Below are positions 61,869 through 64,000 of a DNA stretch of 64,000 bases, piece after piece. Source of the DNA: UMGS1387 sp045541355 (lineage in GTDB: Bacteria > Bacillota > Clostridia > Oscillospirales > CAG-382). A program made the position numbers and the translations under genes. The notes under the pieces are model-generated. The model did not search any database and was not told the origin of the DNA. It worked only from the letters and a program-made list of their open reading frames with translations. The stretch covers positions 1-64,000 of the forward strand of contig JAZQIW010000032.1 in assembly GCA_045541355.1 (NCBI GenBank), read 5' to 3'. Each line of letters begins with the position of its first letter. Within the stretch, counting starts at the first letter, position 1.

Positions 61869-62672
61869 TCAACGCGCAAGCTCATCAGCTCTGTTTGCGC
61901 ACTTATCCATTGACCTGTTCATCATTTCATAATATGAGTCCTCTTCAAGGGACTTTATTGCCTCGATTGTAGTACCGGCAGGAGAAGCTACCATTTTTAT
62001 AAGCTCGTCGGGCGACATACCGCTGCTTATAAGCATCTCAACAGAGCCCTTAAGGGTTTGCAGAACAAGCTCTTTTGCGTTCTTTTCGGAAATACCGTAC
62101 TCAACAGCCTTATCAATCATGGATTTTGCAAGCATATATACAAAAACAGGACTTGAGCCGTTTACGGGAATAACCTTGTTCATGAGAGACTCATCGAGAG
62201 AACATACACATCCGCACGAAGCGAATAAGGTGCAAATCTTAGAATACATCTTATCAGTAACAAAAGCGTTTCTCGAAATGGCAATTGCACCTAATCCAAG
62301 CATTACAGGTGTATTCGGCATAACTCTTACAACGGGACAACTGCAGTCAAGCCTGTCACAAACATACTCACAGGAAATACCCGCAGCTATGGAAATAAAT
62401 GTCTTGGTACTCAGGTCAACTCCAAAAGACTTTATATCCTTTAAAAGTGCATCATAATCCTGAGGCTTGACGGCGAGCAAAATGTTTTCAGAGCTTGACA
62501 CAGCATCGCAAAGTGATTCACACTTATTAACTCCGAGCTTTACAAAGCTCTCGGCTTTATCCTCAAACTTATCGTAGACATAAATACAATCGGGAGAAAT
62601 CCTACCCGAATTTATTACAGATTTAATAATGGCACCTGCCATGTTGCCGGCGCCGATAAAAGATATTTTCAT
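61869..62672 (-). CDS. proC: Pyrroline-5-carboxylate reductase
   Basis: Last step of proline synthesis. The 267-aa protein has the GAGNMAGA NADPH motif (about 7-14), MPNTP (about 115) and a C-terminal SPAGTT-IEAI stretch (about 225). The ATG at 62672 is chosen because AAGGATG lies just upstream; an ATG at 62681 is inside that site. Confidence 0.93.
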   Translation of the reverse strand: MKISFIGAGNMAGAIIKSVINSGRISPDCIYVYDKFEDKAESFVKLGVNKCESLCDAVSSSENILLAVKPQDYDALLKDIKSFGVDLSTKTFISIAAGISCEYVCDRLDCSCPVVRVMPNTPVMLGLGAIAISRNAFVTDKMYSKICTLFASCGCVCSLDESLMNKVIPVNGSSPVFVYMLAKSMIDKAVEYGISEKNAKELVLQTLKGSVEMLISSGMSPDELIKMVASPAGTTIEAIKSLEEDSYYEMMNRSMDKCANRADELAR

Positions 62673-62702
62673 AAACATCATCCTTAAATGTGGTGCCTTT
62701 AT

Positions 62703-62731
62703 ATAATAATACTTTTTAGATCTTTTTTCAA
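62703..62731 (-). promoter_or_regulatory. Promoter of proC operon
   Basis: Minus strand TTGAAA (62731-62726), 17-base spacer, TATTAT (62708-62703). Confidence 0.65.
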
Positions 62732-62775
62732 GAGCAAAAAGCGCTTTTCTTCATTTTTGTAAATCTTGACCATGC

Positions 62776-62823
62776 ATTATGTAAACCGTGTTATGTTAAC
62801 TTAGTAACCGAGTTATGTAAATC
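62776..62823. repeat. Three dif-arm-like direct repeats
   Basis: TTATGTAAA at 62777-62785, TTATGTTAA at 62791-62799 and TTATGTAAA at 62813-62821, all in the same orientation. ATTATGTAAACC at 62776-62787 matches 11 of 12 bases of the right arm of Bacillus subtilis dif as I recall it. No matching left arm is clear, so a full dif site is not shown. Confidence 0.45.
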
Positions 62824-62960
62824 AACATGGTGTGCTTGTCTGACAATATAAATCTACATATTGACGCGGTTTTGTTGAGCAGGCAATTAAATTATTTTAC
62901 CATACTAAAATTTGGTCATATTGCCCAACGTGCATTTCCTGCACTTTTTCAACAACTCTA

Positions 62961-62989
62961 TTGCAATTAGGCTCGATTTATGATAAAAT
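62961..62989 (+). promoter_or_regulatory. Promoter of the TrmN6-like gene
   Basis: TTGCAA (62961-62966), 17-base spacer, TAAAAT (62984-62989) with TG at 62981-62982. Confidence 0.75.
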
Positions 62990-63018
62990 AGAATAAATAA
63001 TTGCAGATGGAGAAAACG

Positions 63019-63714
63019 ATGCAGGAATTAAAGCTTGAAAAAGTATCCCCTACCCTTTCGGTGTATCAGTCAAAAGGTGTCTTTTATTATGGAACTGATG
63101 CTGTTTTGCTTGTGAAATATGTTCTTGATTTTTATAAGAATAAAGGCGCAAAAAAGATGTGCGACCTTTGTTCGGGTACAGGTATTATCCCTCTGATGCT
63201 TTGCGATTCCAATGAAAAGCTGTCAGCGTTTGGTGCTGAGATTAATAAGGAAGCCTGCGAAATATCATCCATGAGCGCCAATGTCAGCGGCTTGTCCGAC
63301 AGATACACTCAGATTCGCTGTGACATTAAGGATATTCGCTCACACTTTGATGCTGAGTCCTTTGATTTTGTTACCTGCAATCCTCCATATATGACGTCGG
63401 AATGCGGATATATGTGTGAGGATGATTATAAAACCATTGCGCGTCATGAAATACTTTGCAATATTGACGATGTGTTTCGTGCTGCCTTTTATCTTCTACC
63501 GACAGGTGGCAATGCTTTTATTGTTTATAGAACAGACAGACTTTCTTCTCTGTTTTCTGCTGCTAAAAGCAACAGGTTTGAAATTAAAGAAATGACGTAT
63601 CTTATATCCTCCTCGCTTCCCTCCTCTTCAAAGCTTGTTGTTTGCAGAGCCATGAAGGATTCAAGTGAAGGACTTAAGGTGTCTGTCAGAGAAATTAACG
63701 AAATGCTTTCTTAA
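63019..63714 (+). CDS. tRNA1(Val) A37 N6-methyltransferase-like (TrmN6/YfiC)
   Basis: A 231-aa SAM methyltransferase with DLCSGTGIIPL (about 42), the N6-adenine NPPY motif (about 122) and a TrmN6-like start (YYGTDAVLL). Homologues methylate A37 of tRNA1(Val). The ATG at 63019 is chosen because GGAG lies about six bases upstream; the TTG at 63001 and ATG at 63007 have no site. Close relatives in Firmicutes are annotated the same way, with the substrate inferred. Confidence 0.85.
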   Translation: MQELKLEKVSPTLSVYQSKGVFYYGTDAVLLVKYVLDFYKNKGAKKMCDLCSGTGIIPLMLCDSNEKLSAFGAEINKEACEISSMSANVSGLSDRYTQIRCDIKDIRSHFDAESFDFVTCNPPYMTSECGYMCEDDYKTIARHEILCNIDDVFRAAFYLLPTGGNAFIVYRTDRLSSLFSAAKSNRFEIKEMTYLISSSLPSSSKLVVCRAMKDSSEGLKVSVREINEMLS

Positions 63715-63724
63715 AGGTGATTTG

Positions 63725-64000
63725 ATGATTAATAACTCTAAGATGGGTAATTATTACTCAAGATTTGCGTTCATTACTAAAATTATCAGGTATTTTTGTA
63801 CCTTGGCTTTTATTCTGTTTTTACTCTCGTGTATTCTCATTTTCAGAAATGACATCACAATAGAGAATATACAGCTTATTACAAAACATATCACCTTTGG
63901 TGCGGGATCTTCTGCGGCATATACTGATGAATTTCCCATCTCTGCAAATGAGAGCAGCGAAGTTTTTATGGTACGAGACAATCTTGCTGTTGTTGATAAG
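63725..64000 (+). CDS. Start of a membrane-anchored protein, cut by the window edge
   Basis: The frame is open for 92 codons from the ATG at 63725 to the right edge. AAAGGTG precedes the start, 10 bases after the preceding gene, so they are probably co-transcribed. There is one membrane helix (about residues 22-40) followed by an outer region with NITIEN-like and DNLAVVDK stretches. This resembles DUF5711-type membrane proteins, but only a short part is visible and the name is tentative. Confidence 0.6.
   Translation, partial: MINNSKMGNYYSRFAFITKIIRYFCTLAFILFLLSCILIFRNDITIENIQLITKHITFGAGSSAAYTDEFPISANESSEVFMVRDNLAVVDK

Larger units (their letters stand above)
62673..63018. other. Gene-free 346-bp stretch between divergent proC and TrmN6-like genes
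   Basis: It holds the proC promoter (62703-62731), three TTATGTAAA-like repeats (62777-62821), a short hairpin with T-run (GTGCA/TGCAC, about 62930-62949) and the promoter of the TrmN6-like gene (62961-62989). A TTGACC with TGTTAT pair (62766-62771, 62789-62794, 17-base spacer) is a weak promoter match. No open frame longer than a few codons was seen. Confidence 0.6.

Noticed and set aside
1..64000. CRISPR arrays, transposases, phage genes, restriction-modification or toxin-antitoxin pairs
   Set aside because: None seen; direct repeats are limited to the CAO paralogues and short motifs.

Overview
The window looks like a chromosomal segment of an endospore-forming, low-to-medium GC Clostridia bacterium, probably an Oscillospirales-like gut lineage (inference). 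Evidence: a yabMNOPQ-divIC type cluster, CwlD, a SpoVB-like flippase, long-form HPF, HemZ, CdaA/CdaR, meso-DAP dehydrogenase, the tlyA-nadK-argR-recN cluster, and secreted proteins with copper-amine-oxidase-like N-terminal (CAO) domains. Several genes appear to start at GTG or TTG, and many promoters have an extended -10 (TGn). No tRNA, rRNA, CRISPR array, prophage or insertion sequence was found.

Region 1 (1-12.1 kb, +) is the accessory part: a secreted polysaccharide-binding and processing locus. It holds a giant GH99-like/WbsX-like protein (5' end outside the window), a leaderless SGNH hydrolase, a secreted SGNH hydrolase fused to CAO and binding modules, and three tandem secreted CAO proteins, each with its own promoter and terminator. 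All except the leaderless hydrolase share the same two C-terminal beta-sandwich-like modules. Region 2 (12.1-24.8 kb, +) is a tight ten-gene run: cdaA, cdaR, a FAD enzyme, rseC-like, recJ, rel, dtd, hemZ, a flippase and mazG. It joins c-di-AMP and (p)ppGpp metabolism in one transcription unit. Region 3 (24.9-30.2 kb, +) has hup, a structured intergenic element, rqcP, yabP, yabQ, divIC, a lone fumarase alpha subunit, a sialate O-acetylesterase-like gene, and hpf.

Region 4 (30.2-38.9 kb, -) has coaD, rsmD, uvrC and HPr, then rimM-trmD followed by an O-antigen-ligase-like protein and two DUF4330-like proteins, and an FkbM methyltransferase. Region 5 (39-43.7 kb, +) is a glycolipid cassette (DUF2651-like protein, CrtO-like acyltransferase, MGDG-synthase-type glycosyltransferase, PAP2 protein), then a parvulin and ddh. 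Region 6 (43.7-51.9 kb, -) has a GH106-like enzyme, a divergent PRPP synthetase, recN, argR, nadK and tlyA. Region 7 (52-64 kb, mixed) has upp, an MBL hydrolase, a cytidylate-kinase-like protein, an acyl-ACP thioesterase, a GME-fold protein, radA, cwlD, two tyrosine recombinases (one with Lys at the first catalytic Arg), a DUF624-like protein, proC, a TrmN6-like methyltransferase and the start of a membrane protein cut by the right edge.

The best candidates for something new are: the modular CAO family with two nearly identical N-terminal halves; the Xer gene with the altered catalytic residue, near a cluster of dif-arm-like repeats; the four-gene glycolipid cassette; and the branched structure between hup and rqcP.
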